DNA of 64,000 nucleotides. Source: Onthophagus taurus. Lineage: Eukaryota; Arthropoda; Insecta; Coleoptera; Scarabaeidae. The stretch lies in the NCBI RefSeq assembly GCF_036711975.1, contig NC_091976.1, positions 15,066,001-15,130,000 of the forward strand, written 5' to 3'. The stretch's first letter is position 1, and the number at the start of each line of letters is the position of its first letter. Both the position numbers and the translations under genes were made by a program. A model generated the notes under the pieces. The model was not told where the DNA came from and did no database searches. It saw only the letters and a program-made list of their open reading frames with translations. Below, one piece after another: positions 1-13,200 of the stretch.

Positions 1-752
1 GCACTTCACTGTTTTTCCAGCCCGCCGGTATTAATAGTTCACCGGGGAACGTTAAATATTGACTCACCAAGAGAACGATTTCAGTTTGATTTATTTGTTT
101 TCTTACTGAAAAATTGCTGAAACTCGTTATTTTTTTGATGACGCATTAAGCTTCTTACTTCTTACCTTATTTTTCCCAATTCAAGATAAAATTATGAATA
201 AAGAGTACTAAATAAGTTATAAACTCTACCTAGTGGGTTTAGAAAGTTTAGAGGTGGTGGAATTGGTGCAAGGGAAACGGAAACGGAAACAAAGGCGCGA
301 TTACACGGTCCGTATAATCGCGCCACTTCAACTGTGCCCAACTCGGATCAAAAGTTGGAGATTTATGCAAGTCTGATTCAGCCAGATAATTCCCCAAAAT
401 GGTCCCCCTTTCCCACCTCGCTTTTCGTTTTGTCGCCCGCTTTCTTACCCCTTTCACCTCATCCCTTTCCTTTCAAGATAACATAAACTTTGTTAATTAC
501 AATTCGATACACCCGAAGAGAATTAACTAACAAAACTACGGAATTAAAACGAAAATAGTAATATACTCCTAAAATACAAAGTTTTCAAATGTTATAAATA
601 AAGATTTACAATATATTTGTACACGTTTAAAGGCATTATAATCCAAATGAAGTTGTCTACAGTGTATAAATAATTTACTTAATTATAAATTTTATTAAAT
701 AATGAAAATTATTAAGAACATAGACGGAAACGCATATGATTATGATTCTGAT
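1..752. other. non-coding, AT-rich edge of window
   Basis: I see no convincing gene here. Three GGAAAC units (about 273-290) precede a 31-bp imperfect palindrome at 294-324. The rest is low-complexity AT-rich sequence. Confidence 0.5.
294..324. repeat. GC-rich hairpin (15-bp arms)
   Basis: The left arm GGCGCGATTACACGG and the right arm CCGTATAATCGCGCC are inverted complements at 14 of 15 positions with a one-base loop. It stands out as GC-rich in an AT-rich setting. The function is unknown; it could be a remnant of a short inverted-repeat element. Confidence 0.5.
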
Positions 753-913
753 GTACAGTGTGTTAATTAATTATCGTACCCGACGTCATCATTGAAAGTA
801 TGCAACCAATACTGTGATATTGGTTGCTGTGATATTGCAATACCAATACTGTGATATTGGTTGCATACTTTCGATGATAACGTCGGGTACGATAATTAAT
901 TAACACGCTGTAC
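753..913. mobile_element. palindromic short element (MITE-like)
   Basis: The sequence reads GTACAGTGTGTTAATTAATT inward from 753, and its near-perfect inverted complement ends at 913. The arms are about 70 bp around a short centre that carries a second small palindrome (CCAATACTGTGATATTGG). Few arm differences suggest a fairly young insertion. No coding capacity. Confidence 0.65.
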
Positions 914-1329
914 TTACTGAACTTGTTGATATATCAATTAAAAAAAGACCCTCCTTATTTTTAAATCTCCTTCTTTATGCCTGTTTCCAATTTGATTCCT
1001 TCCATTCCTGTGTGTTGCTTAATTGTATGTACTCGTTGCTCAAGGTTTATATATTAAAGGTTATCTAAGTTCCTATGCTGCAATACTTTGATTTTAGTTT
1101 GTGGGCGAGGGGCAAGAGCAGGAGTGTTTCGTGACGTAAGCGATCACGGATTGCGCACGCAACCTCATGGCCATGTGGTGCTCCATGCATTTATTTAATT
1201 TGAATTGCTTGGCGGTATTATTTTCCACATGTGACGTAATGCGCAGTATGGTTGCGTACGAACCTAGACAACCTTTTCTATATAAACCTTGCTCGTTGCT
1301 CTCTTGTAAATGTTTTCAATAAGTTCAGT

Positions 1330-1720
1330 ATATCTTGAATCAATTGTACAGTTTTCCACTGTAGTTACTATCGCCCATATTTCAACTAAATCAAAAGCTT
1401 TATTACAATCAATAAACGCTAAGTATCTTTCCTATATTCTAGAGATTTTTCTATGACATTACGTAGTGACTCGATATTATCTAAAGTGCTATGTTGTTTC
1501 CAGAAACCTACTTGCTCTGTATTATGGTACAGGACGAATTTGTTCATGAACCATGAATTTATAATTTTCATGAGCAATTTATATACTTGCCACAAGAGAC
1601 TTATTATCCGTAATGCTTTAGTTCTAATTCTCTTCTTACTTCCATCAATATTACAAGTTTCGTCATATACACCGCTTTCTTGAGTTTGCTTTCTTCATTC
1701 TCTTTAATGAGAATTTCATT
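1330..1720 (-). pseudogene. non-LTR retrotransposon reverse transcriptase fragment
   Basis: Read on the minus strand with stops and shifts, the sequence gives reverse-transcriptase-like stretches, including RIKKxxR, a segment resembling QVGFWKQHSTLDNIESLRN (the usual QAGFRxGRSTxDxIxxLRQ block), then EKSLEYRKDT. This is the fingers/palm start of a non-LTR reverse transcriptase. The catalytic YADD box is not present. A decayed fragment, not a host gene. Confidence 0.6.
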
Positions 1721-2039
1721 TTTTCATAGTTACTTTGTTGGTTTTGTCTTCGTTTACATTTTCTCTACGTTCCTAAAGACTATCAACTTCTTAATATTAA
1801 AGTTTTATGGTTTGCGACTGCTTTCATTTTCTTGGACTCTTACAAATGTCTGTATCTTCCTTCTGGCGTTCTAAAGTCTTTTTCTATTTATTTGCTGAAT
1901 TGTTAATCTCTGGTAAGTTTTTGAATCTTTAGCTTGTTTCTGGCTTCGTTTACTTTAGCTTGGTTGGAGCATTTTCTTCCATTATTGGAGTCTTTGTGTC
2001 TCCTTTAAGGTTACAGCTATTCATTCAACGTCGCGTGAA

Positions 2040-3120
2040 AGCAAATTAGAAACTGTATTTAATTCTATTCGAATATTCAAAGTAAGGCACTTATATTAAA
2101 GCAAGGTTATTTGTACTCATCTATATGCTCTACTTTTTTACATATTAAGTGGCTCACAACACATTGTTTAAATCTCATCCAATTATCGTTCAGGGTAGAT
2201 ATAACTGAATATTTTCAAGGAAGTAGTATTACCGTTAAGAATATATAAACCTGGCGATGAAAGAACGATGGCCCTCTACAAGGAAATACACACTTCTCCG
2301 AGCATTGTTAGAAAATATATTAATTATTATCTGACATATTATTCGTATTAGCAATAGTGTCCAATCGCCACTAAAAAAATTATTAATAAGTCCCAAAGAG
2401 CACTAACCTCATCCTGCTGTATTTGCTCAATATACAAGTACAATTTAATAACTTCAGAACGCGGACAATATTATTCGAAGATCCGGATTGCTCTATATCC
2501 ATGCTCTATAACATTGCTCACCCAAGATGTAAAGTGTCTACTGCTTTGTTATCATCGCCAACACACACCGTCAGAGGAACAGCAATATAAGGAAGATACA
2601 GGAACACTCCAAAATTCCGGCCACACTCCTATTGGGTAGAATACGACTCCCTGGACTCTTCCCACGACCTACGGTAGGAAGATGAATAAAATATCAACAA
2701 TCCGTAAATACTAAAAGCGATCTAAATTTACGAGCAGACATATGAGCGACCATACCACATTCCATAATCGAAGAACTTGGATCAACCTAATCATACTTGA
2801 CACAAAAGGGAAATTCCGATACACCACTTACGACGCATGTCAGTAATGATCAACCAGTATTTCGAGGACAACAACGATACATTAGTATCCTGCAGAACAA
2901 GTGACTTAAGAAAAAAGTATCACGTATCATAAAATCATCCGGCTGACTATCAAAACGTGGCTGAGCTAACACTGGCTATAAAAAGCCGAGTATTTACCGT
3001 TATTTTAAAAGTGTCACAAGACACGAAAGCATTGGGAAGCTCTTAACCACAACTATATTTTGGTAACAATTTGTTATAACCATGTGACATTCGCCTCTTT
3101 TAAGTACAATACCAGATTTT
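2040..3120. other. no recognisable gene
   Basis: No open frame of useful length with recognisable protein similarity. Parts may be decayed retrotransposon upstream of the reverse-transcriptase remnant that starts near 3120, but I cannot show that. Confidence 0.35.
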
Positions 3121-3990
3121 GAAATAATATGCTATTACAAGAAACACAGTTAAAAAATATATAGACTGTATGATACAAAGAGATCTATCAAGAACATTTG
3201 AAAACCACAAAGCTCTACGACAGGGAAACGAACTGTCATCTCTGCTTTTTAAGATTGCCCTGGAAAAGGTAATAGGAGTGGCAGGACTCCGGAAGAATAT
3301 TCAACAAGTCAACGCAGATCATGGCATTCACCGATGACATTATTATAGGAAGATTGCAAACGGAGGCGGAGCGCATAAATTTTACAAAGACTAAGTATAT
3401 GGTGGCAAAAGCTGGTAATGGAAACATATCAGAACAATTAGAAGTTGGGGATGACAAAATAGAGACAGTTATACATTTTCGTATACTTGGGATGTCTGAT
3501 GAATAATAAAAATTCAGTCAACGAGGAAATAAAAAAGAACATAATCCAAGCCAAGTTCCTAAATGCTTCCATAAACGTAAAAACAACTTCACATCCAAGC
3601 TACCAAGAAAAATCAAATTAGTCCTATACAAGGCCTTAATACCACCAGTCAGTAGTTATCTACGGGTCGGAAACATGAATAGAATGATGCTGCCAATGAC
3701 AATAGTGTCTAGCGTTGACGTTACAACATCGAGTACTTAAATTTATCAAAGTGCAAAGGTTGACATAGATTGGACGTGTAGCCAAACTGGACATAAATAT
3801 TATCACAAGAATTGTCTTTGATCGCTGTGAACCTGTGACTAGAAGATCGGTTGGGTGATCGAAGAGACGATTTATGGACAATGTGGAGGATCTCAATAGG
3901 CTGAAGGTCATGGTTTAGAAACGACTGGCGCAGGATGGACAAGTTTGGAACGAACTGGTTCAACAGGATACGGTTCACAACCGTATATGT
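3120..3990 (+). pseudogene. 3' part of a non-LTR retrotransposon ORF2, degraded
   Basis: Near 3230-3350 the plus strand encodes broken pieces of the block before the active site, then MAFTDDIII, a degraded form of the LAFADDI active-site box. It is followed by a TKYMV segment typical of RTE/CR1-type reverse transcriptases. Around 3760-3980 the frame reads like the C-terminal tail (IGRVAKL, RRSVG, RLAQDGQVW), matching the usual GHVxR, GRPRxRW and AxDRxxW blocks. Several stops and frameshifts show it is dead. Confidence 0.6.
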
Positions 3991-4004
3991 TGTAAAGTGA
4001 CTGA

Positions 4005-4195
4005 GTTCCTGAGATATTCAATTGTTTTTCCAAAATATGTCCGTTGTAGAATCTCTTTTTGAAAACGATGCAAAATTTTGCCCTTAAACTATGCCAGATA
4101 ATAGCCAAAGCCAGTAAGTAGATGATAGTATCCAAAGATATTAGATACACTATACAGCGTGATCATAAAACTTAGTAAATGTTGATGTTTTGCAA
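4005..4195. repeat. dispersed repeat, inverted relative to 5295-5490
   Basis: The segment from GAGATATTCAATTGTTTTTC through ATCATAAAACTTAGTAAA is the inverted complement of sequence around 5295-5490, with moderate divergence. The two copies probably belong to one transposon family, inserted in opposite directions 1.1 kb apart. Confidence 0.6.
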
Positions 4196-4199
4196 ATAG

Positions 4200-5270
4200 C
4201 TTTCAAGTTCATCAAGTTCATCGTCAAGTTCCCTTTAATTAATGATAAGTATGTCATATGTCTACCTTTAGTAGTTCCTGATATTTAGAATTTAAAGAAA
4301 AATGTGAAATAACATATGCCATTATTGTACTTAACCCTTCCTCTGTAAACCTGGGTATTTCCTGTCCGACCTACAACTGTTTAAGCAAATAATTTCTTCA
4401 TTTCATATAAAAAAGTATGTATGCAAAAATAAATTTTTCGATAATTTTATGATTGATTTATCAAGTTGAAGGTTTCGAACATTATTATGAATTGTTTATA
4501 AATTTTTTTGAGTGCATTAATAGGATGAAAAAACGGCCGGACCCGAAAGACCCACCTTTACAGACGGAAGGTGCTAAAAAACCGTTTACAAACGAAGGGT
4601 TAATATTGCATTATGTCTGTTTTTATAAATTTTTTTTGTTCTTTCTTTTTTGTTTGTCTCTCATTTATAAATCAGTACTTTAATTAGTAGATTTAACTTT
4701 AATTTAACATTAATTAGTACTATTAGCATTTATTAAACAATAAATCCCTTTCTTATTAAATAAGCTATTTGAAGCGGATGCAGAAACAAACCATAAAAAC
4801 TTACTAAACATTGCACAACAAGTAGTTATTAATTAAATTAATAGGCAAACTGACTTTAAGGTGAACATAAATAATGAGTTATTAAAATATTAATTAAGTT
4901 TTCATAAAACGAACATGAATGTTGAAATTAATGCAAAATATTATTTTTAATGAGTAAATAATCAAAATTATAGAATTTAGAGTAAAAGTAAATGGCAGAA
5001 CAATTGCATATTACACTTAATCTCGTAATTTTATGATATTTATCAAGTAATTGTATTAAAATTTGGCACGTGGTAGCAAAATTCTTTTACATTATAAAAT
5101 ATTAAGCAAACAAAAACAGAAAGAACAAAAAAACTGAGAAAAATAGATAGGATGTAATATTAAGTCTTTAAATTGTGAATATCACGAAAACTACTAAAAT
5201 TGGACATGTGATATACTTAACATAAATTAAAGACAATTTGATGGACAATTCAATCAGCACATAATATATA
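4200..5270. other. AT-rich, no gene seen
   Basis: Very AT-rich, with many ATTAATT strings. A 76-codon open frame near 4453-4683 has no recognisable features and looks like chance. Confidence 0.4.
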
Positions 5271-5490
5271 GGATGTTCCACTTTAAAAACTTATGAAGAA
5301 GCCATTTGAAAAACATCAAAGTTTACTAAGTTTTATGAACACGCTGTATAATGTATCTAATATCTTTGGACACTATCATCTACGTATAAGCTTTGACTAT
5401 TATCCGACATAGTTTAAAGGAGTAAAACATGTCGTTTTTAAAAAGATCCTGCAACGAGCATATTTTGGAAAAACAATTGAATATCTCAGG
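5270..5490. repeat. dispersed repeat, partner of 4005-4195
   Basis: It starts with the GGATGTTCCACTTTAAAAAC edge common in insect short elements and carries the inverted partner of the repeat at 4005-4195. No coding potential. Confidence 0.5.
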
Positions 5491-5707
5491 AAGTATTAAC
5501 GCTTGAGTTAGTAACAGGGCGTTCCATGGAATCAAATTTGCATACTCGTCGTCACGCCCAAATGCAACACTCTGTATAAATGAAAATAATTTTACGTTAT
5601 AGAAAGTGACGAATCAAACAACTTTGGTTTAAAACATCTTTTTCTATCTCAAATGATTTAGTTATTGACCGCCGAGATACTAATAACACCCTGTATATAT
5701 ATATAGG

Positions 5708-5880
5708 TGTCCAGTATCTTCCGGATCAAAGCATTACATTATTCTGAAACGATTTTTCTAATAAATTTTTTTCGAAATTTTATAATAACCGCACAGGAAC
5801 CGTTTAAAGTCATCCAATAGAAGATCGTAAATCAGACCCAGGCAATCGGCGTCTTTGCAATCTATTGCGGGACACCTGTA
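5708..5880. mobile_element. terminal fragment of the hAT family found at 37134-39784
   Basis: GGTGTCCAGTATCTTCCGGA and the following bases (AATCGTTT.., TAATAACCGCA, CCGTTTAAAG on the appropriate strand) match the ends of the hAT element at 37134-39784. The GTCTGATTT-CGATCT stretch also recurs in that element near 37385. The match is diverged, so this is an old solo end or a short derivative. Confidence 0.6.
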
Positions 5881-6106
5881 TACGGTCTTAGTCCTTCTTA
5901 TCGTCTTAGTATTTTGCAGTTTCACTTCATTCTGAAAATTAAAAAATAATAAGCCTACAAACGTTTATGTCTAAATCTTTGTTATTTTGAATCTTAAGAA
6001 AATTTATAAAATGCTTCTAAAATTGGTGTTAATGCTACTTAAAAACTTTTAGAAATATCGCATACATTCTTTAAAAAATTTTATTTTAAATAAATTGTAA
6101 TTATTG

Positions 6107-6652
6107 TCAATAAATTTCAGGTGGATAAATTGCTTTAAAATTTGCTTGATTGTTATCATCACAAAATCGGGAATGTGTTCGAAGAGGAATTTTTTCATGA
6201 TAAGATGGGGAAATAATTCCATATCTAGAATACGGCATCACGTTATAATAATTATAATTTTCGTTACGACTATACCTCGGAAAATATTTTCCATATTTTT
6301 CATTAAATTTCTTTTTAAACTCCCAATCTCTTCCGTTATCCCAATCTTTATCGTTTTCGAATACTTTAAATAAACCATTAATTTTATCAGAAAACGGACT
6401 TTTTCTATAATAATTTCCAATTCTTTTATCATAATCCCACTCCTCATCGTCTTGTCCATCATTATAAAACACTGATTTTAAACCGAGACCGTTCTTTAGA
6501 AGTGAACCCCGATAAGGTTTTGTTATTTTCTTGCCAAAATCGATTTCTTCATTTTCATCAATCCAATGTAAAGGTTTCGAAACTACTTCCGTCGTTAGAA
6601 TTAATAGAATAATCAATTTTGATATCAGTGAACGAAGAAGGATCATATTCAA
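6107..6652 (-). CDS. small secreted protein, Asp/Lys/Tyr-rich, unknown function
   Basis: A single 181-codon reading frame starts at 6652. Residues 1-25 form a clear signal peptide: a basic start, a hydrophobic run (LIILLILTT), then a small-residue cut site near VVS-KP. The mature part is hydrophilic and rich in Asp, Asn, Lys and Tyr, with one Cys near the end. It has no transmembrane segment and no domain I recognise. The frame ends with TGA, and no strong splice donor was found. It could be a lineage-specific secreted peptide precursor or cuticle-associated protein, but I do not know its role. The signal peptide and intact length argue for a real gene; the lack of homology argues for caution. 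Confidence 0.5.
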   Translation of the reverse strand: MNMILLRSLISKLIILLILTTEVVSKPLHWIDENEEIDFGKKITKPYRGSLLKNGLGLKSVFYNDGQDDEEWDYDKRIGNYYRKSPFSDKINGLFKVFENDKDWDNGRDWEFKKKFNEKYGKYFPRYSRNENYNYYNVMPYSRYGIISPSYHEKIPLRTHSRFCDDNNQANFKAIYPPEIY

Positions 6653-6897
6653 TTGAATTTGCTAGATTTTACGGTAAGAAATTCTTGCCTTTTGTTGAAG
6701 ATTCCATCAAATCTTTAAATTTTCCACGGTGGTGTTTTTTAAGGTATGATATTAACAATTTCCGCCGTGAAGTTTCTTATTTTTTTTAAGTCATTATTTT
6801 TTCCGCTCCATCTGTTACTTAATGGTCAAAATTGATCATTAAGGTTTAATACTTTGTAGATTTCTTTTTTTCTATCACTACCTGTAATCAAAAAATC

Positions 6898-7075
6898 CTC
6901 CTAGATCTAGAAACATTCGGGTTAATTCGGGTTTAGTCGTGCGTCTCTAAAGATGGCTAAATCCGAATGTTTGTAGTTCTAGGTTTAGTGTAGCTTCTAC
7001 TCTTAATTCAATAAAAATCTACCGCTAAACAACACTTCAAACTAGAAGTAACACTAAACCTAGAATTAGAAAGTT
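6898..7075. repeat. TCTAG-rich hairpin element, copy 1
   Basis: TTCTAGGTTTAGTGT near 6978 is mirrored by ACACTAAACCTAGAA near 7050. Related hairpins lie at 9733-9862 and 36936-37110, so this is a small dispersed family. Confidence 0.5.
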
Positions 7076-7218
7076 TCAAGACGAGTTAAATTAAATTTGA
7101 TAAATTCAGAATAAAATATTGGTTTTTTATTTTTATATAGAATTAATTACATATGAAAAAAATTAAATAAATATTTTTTACAAAAAAGCGAAAATAAAGT
7201 AGATGAAAAACATTTTAG

Positions 7219-10200
7219 TTACCGATGATGAGTTTTCATTTTTTGAAAACTATTAAACTTTTGGTAGGCCGCGTTTAAAAGTTGGTTAAGATGTTTCGTT
7301 AAGTGTTGAGATAATGGAGAGAGCTCCCTTATAAGTTTATCCTAAAAAAATAAAAACAATTTGAAACAATTAAAAAAAATTACATCAAATAACTTACCTC
7401 GAATGGTTTTAACTTTACAGCATGATATCGATTTAACGCTTCATGCATTTTAATTAATTTTTGCTCAGCTGTTGGGGTCGTTGGTGGAAAGCATTTCCAA
7501 AAATGACTCAATAATTCGCATAACGCCAAATAAAGATTTCTCACCTCTTTTTCAGTATCAGATGGAACCAATTCTAAATGTTAATTTAAGATATCAGAAT
7601 TAAAATCGTTTAATTTAACTCATTACATTAAGACAAATGTAATTATTTTTTCTTATTTAATCATTTAATAGGTTTCATATTCAGACACAGTTTACCTGCA
7701 TTTAATGTTTTATCTTACGTGCTAAAGATTGTTCTTGAAATCCTCTCATAAGTGCCCCGCCAGGCGATAATTCGCCCAAAACACTAACTGCAGCCCCTGG
7801 ATTTACTAAAGTCGCTGAAGGTTGTCTAACGAACCATTGTTTAGTTTCTTGTATCACATTTCTACACACAGCAGCCGCTTCATTTGAAGATAATTGTTCA
7901 GTTGCCGCTCCAGGAATTGGACCATGCAAATATCTTTCTACCTAAACAAGAACAGAAAACTTTAAGTTTGTCAGAAATTAAGGAAAAATAGCAAATGTTA
8001 AATTTATAACACAATTTTGCGATAAATTTATATATAAAAAATTTACCTTTGATAAATTTAATTGGGGAACTTTATTTATTGACCGATCTACTTCAGTGTC
8101 GAGGTCATCATAAGTTATTTTTTCTTGTATCCTCTGTTTTTTGCTAACGTGTTCTACACCATTTTCTTTGTTACTATTCGTTTCATCTTCATCTCTGGCT
8201 ATTTTTGAACTCGTACCTGGATCTGTACCGTTTTGAACATTCTCACTGGGTTTGCTTTTTGATGCTTTTAAAACCTAATTAATATAAATATAAACAATTA
8301 GAAATTTAGAGATATTAGATATCAATGTGTTGATAGTGTATGTTATGGTTTAAGTGATACAAAGAGTATAGCAATCAGGGACAGCGTCTTGTATTGGATA
8401 TGATAAACGAGTTGGGAGGATTAGGGAGAAATATGACAACTGATAATTCTTTTAACTGGGACTTTCCCGCGAATTAGTCATGAGACGGGAGAAGAAGACT
8501 AATACAATTAGCGTACAATACAAAAAAAAATTCTCAACACCAGCTTTATCAGATGACCTCCATATTTCTGCAATTTTAGAACGAGACTTGGAGGTTTTTC
8601 AGGGTGTCGTGTAGCAGATAACTTCAACCTCGATTGAAATGCGTTATTTAAGGACTTTGATAGTACTGGTTAGGTTGGCCTTAAACACGATTGCTTATAG
8701 GTTGCATTTCGCGTGTTGTTAAGGATAGTGAACAGACTTTGTTTTGCTGAAAATGATACAAATCATTTCAATAGATCACTCTGAATCAACGACTGTTCAT
8801 CAGATTCTATTTATAAAAATCAAGAAATGGAATTGGCTTCTGAGAATATTATTACAAAATCTCATTCGTTGCTGAAAATCATCCCAATTTAGAAACTGCA
8901 TTGTCTAAATGTTGTAAGAATAAACTGAACATCTCGATGAAGAATCCTTATCACCGAACAATTAATGTAATGAATCTTACCACTTATTGCAAAGCGTGAG
9001 GCATGATGTATCGATGGCATAGACCTCTTTGCATCGTTTGTCGTACAAGAATGATGTTTTTGAGAGTACGAATTTTTTTATGATATTATATAATTTAAAA
9101 TAACATTAAATAATACGATATGTTTAACAGCAAACTCTCGTCAATTTCATAAGCTTTAACTGTATTTTTTACGATCCTATATTTTTTTACCCGTCCAATG
9201 ATTCCCACTGGGGCGCGGCGACTAAAACCAGACTATCTGTTAGGATGATATTAAACCTACACAAGTGCATAATTATTTAGCAAACCGATGTACCAGCGCG
9301 ACCTAACAATTGGTAAGAAAAACAGAACGTACAAAAGTAAAATATATGACAGATAAATATCATGCTATCTAATAGAAAATTATATAGCAGAACTGATCTT
9401 TTCAAACAGGACTCATTATTGACTTATTGAATTTAATAGACTTCTAATGTTTCTAAGAAAGATAATGTATCAGATTACTTTATTTATTTTCATGGACACA
9501 TACGATTAATGAAATTAATTCAATGACGATTTTGTATCGTTTTGTGTATAACCTGATAATGTAATCAAAAGTTTACTACTACTTTACTCCTGTGTACACC
9601 ACATACAGTGATACAATAAAGTCTACATACACCCCAGAAAATGATAATATCTCAGCTCCTGAAATGTAATTCAATGGATTTTTTAAACGAAAGATATAAG
9701 AAGTCTATATTATTTTAATACAAAGTCGGAACAGTTCGTCTTTAGACGCACAGCTAAATCCGATACTTTCTAGTTCTAGGTCTTGTGTTAATTCTAGTGA
9801 TAGTGCTAGTGTAAAACTAGAACTAACACTTGACCTAGAAAGTATCGGGATTAGCCGTAGCGGCTAACCCAACCCAGAATTTACAACCCACCCTCTACTC
9901 AATGCCTAACCCGACATATGAGAAATTCGCACTGATTTAAATGTTAATTAACCTAACTCAAAATGGAATTATTACACAAAATTCTGAAATAAATCAGTAA
10001 ATTAGGTGGATCCGAATGTAACGTTTAAAGAGGGAGGTAGGGTATCAGGTATACAGGGGTGTCTGGAAATGACCTATGCAACGCAAGACCACTTTGACCA
10101 AAAATATGATGATTTAACTCAACCTGTCTATATACAATATTGCTTAGTTATGGCCCACTTTTGCCATCCTCCTGATAAACTATCTAGAGGATGGTTGCCA

Positions 10201-13200
10201 TGGTTACGGCGGTTTTAAGCGCTCTCGTTGGCTAAGAACTGGATTTATCTATCGGATAAATTTATCAGGAGGTAGTAAAAGTGGGCCTTAGAGGGCTGTA
10301 AAAATAATATTTTTTTTTTAAATTTTTTTTAAATAAGTCGGAACACCCTCAGTGGATTTTATTCATTTTTTGGTGATGCGTTTGTATTAGTAGACTGCTA
10401 TTTGTAGAATAAAATCTAATTTCGAAAATTATAGGGTGTTTAAAATCTTTGTCACAATAAATTATGCATCCATATCTTTTTACCCCCCTTTACAAAAACT
10501 ACCATTTTTTTTCTGGATAGTTACCTTAATTTAGAAACTATTTTCTCTCTTACAAAATTTCAGTTGGGTGACCGGTTTAGCCACAAAAAATATTTTGTAA
10601 ATCCCCACAAGCACGAATGAGTGATGTAAGATAACACTAATAAAGTTTTTTTAATAGTTGGCTAGGTATAATTAATTTTAAAACCAAAAGCAACTTAAAC
10701 TTGACAGCGGTATTCGTATTTTTCGTTTTGCGTTTTATGTTTGATTCATCATGAATTTTTAAAACCTTCTAGCGACTAAACTAAGCAATTTAAAGGGGGG
10801 TTAAAAAGATATGGATGCATAATTTATTGTGACAAAGTTTTTAAACACCCTATAATTTTCGAAATTAGAGTTTATTTTATAAATAGCTGCAGTCTACTGA
10901 TACAAACGCATGACCAAAAAATGAATAAAATCCATTGAGGTATTTTCGACTTATTTTAAAAAAAAAATATTGTTTTTAACGCCCTCGGGCAGCGGTTAAA
11001 TTAAGCAATTTTGTATACAGGGTGATTCTCAACCTATACGCATAAAGTGAGGGATTTACTCCTCAGGACAAATAAAGACTAATAGATGAAAAAAATTGTA
11101 GTAAAAGTTTTTTAGTTTCCTAGATATCCGATATAATCGGCGACATCTAGATAATGTGTTTCCTGGAAGATGGATAGGTCGAGATGGTCCAATGGCCTGG
11201 CCACAGTGCTCAATCCTCTTGATTTATACCTTTCGGGTCACTTAAAAAGCATATGTACGCCACAGAAGTTAATACTCAGCAAATATTGCAAAATCAGATA
11301 CATGCTGCTGCCCAGACAATCCGCCAACACCCTGATTTAGGCCGCGCTAGTGTGGGATCGTGGTTTCGGGGAGCACAATTGATAGAAAATATGAAAAATA
11401 ACTTTGAACACTTGCAGCAAAGTTATTTTAAAATGTTCTGTTTCCTTGAAAGTAATAATACTTAACTAATACTAATAATACTAATAAATACTAATACTTA
11501 ATAATTAAAAGTCCTTTGAAAGTAAATATCACGGATATCTATGAAACAAAAAATCTTTTGCTACTAATTTTTTCGCCTATTAGTCATTATTCGACATGAG
11601 GGGTAAATCCCTCAGTTTATGCGTATAGGTTGAGAATCACCCTGTATAGATAAGTTGAGTTAAATCATCATATTTTTGGATCAAGATATTTGTGGTTTTC
11701 TGTTGTACACGTCATTTCCGGGCACCTGTAGATTTTGGGTTTTCTTCAGTTTATAGATGGTAAATAACGACATTTTAGTCGTTGTGCGTCGAAAACTTAA
11801 GAAATAACCGTATTTCACCCGAAAATATGCGTTTTAACCAAATGTGCTGTAAAAGTATGTGCTGCATGATCGACAAAAAGAGACGTCACGTTGAAACTTT
11901 AAAGTGTTTCCAAAGAAATTGTATATACAGGGTGTATCTGAATGACTGCAACAAACTTCAAGGGGTGATTCTTTAGTGAATTTTAAGGGTACTTTGATAT
12001 ATGAACCATGGGCGACTTCGGCTCCCCTGGGGAGCTACACCCCTCCAAAAATGGCGGAAAATTTTGGTTTAATTTTTTTTTCTCAAAAACCATAAACGCT
12101 AGGAAAATGAAATTTGGGGAATATGTTTAACTCATAATAGGGCACGTTTTGACCCTATTTGTACTTTCAACCTACCCTTCTAAACTACTAAACGTAACCA
12201 CCCCCGTTCAATTTATGCCTAGATTTTTTTATGCAGACGGTAAATACATTTAAAAAAAATTTACATAGGTAGATGAAAGTATCCTAAAACTTTTTTGTCT
12301 CTCTTGTTGATCAAAAGTTGGAATGAATTTTTATTGAAAAAATCGTAGTAGGCTTTGTAATCTTTGTCAGAAATATTTTTCATGTTTAAATGTCAGTGTT
12401 TTTCTTACTATTATCATTGTTTTTCAAATAAAGTTCTATCGCATTTGGGCTCGTTCACTCGACGTTTCACAATTTTAAATAAAACAATAATAATAGTAAG
12501 AATACCACTGATATTTAAACGTCAAAAATATTTCTGACAAAGATTGCAAAGCCTATTAAGATTTTTTCATTAAAAATTCATTCCAACTTTCGATTAACAA
12601 CCCTACAGCTTAACAGTTAGTGTTTGCTTAATTAATTTTTTTCTCAGAAACTATTAACTTTTCGAAGAACATCAGAGAGGCAAAAAAGTTTTAGAATATT
12701 TTCATCTATCTAAATAAAATATTTCCAATGTATTTATCACCGTCATAAGAAAAATCTAGACAAAAATTGAACGGGGGTGGTTATGTTTAGTAACTTAGAA
12801 GAGTAGGTTGAAAGTACAAATAGGGTCAAAACGTGCCTTATTATGAGTTAAACATATTCCCCAAATTTCATTTTCCTAGCGTTTATGGTTTTTGAGAAAA
12901 AAAGTTAAACCAAAATTTTCTGCCATTTTTGAAGGGATGTAGTTAGGGGAGCCGAAGTCGCCCATGGTTCATATATCAAAGTACCCTTAAAATTCATTAA
13001 AGAATCGCCCCTTGAAGTTTGTTGCAGTCATTCAGATACACCCTGTATAGAAGCAGTTGTAAGCACTAAAACTTGAAGTCAACCTTAGTCGAAACCAGTT
13101 GAAACAATGAACGTACACAGATCGGACCAGCGGCCGATTATCGCCGAACATTCCTGAATATTATTGCCCCTAGAATAAGGCATGTCACTAAAACAAATAA

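Larger units (their letters stand above)
10054..11728. mobile_element. inverted-repeat element carrying two nested elements
   Basis: The outer ends are CAGGGGTGTCTGGAAATGAC from 10054 and its inverted partner ending at 11728 (GTCATTTCCGGGCACCTG). The arms run about 90 bp, through a shared ATGATGATTTAACTCAAC block (positions ~10110 and ~11660). TA lies on each side, as expected for Tc1/mariner-type insertion. It contains the fold-back element at about 10288-10987 and the TA-flanked element at 11028-11644. It lies in GTF2H1 intron 3. Confidence 0.65.

Noticed and set aside
248..457. 69-codon minus-strand frame rich in Lys and Arg
   Set aside because: It overlaps the GGAAAC repeat and the palindrome at 294-324, has no recognisable domain, and its composition follows the local repeat.
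1090..1320. TGACGTAA words and TATATAAACC, looking like a promoter
   Set aside because: No gene start follows, and CAAGGTTTATATA is repeated in inverted form at about 1040, suggesting a short repeat rather than a promoter.
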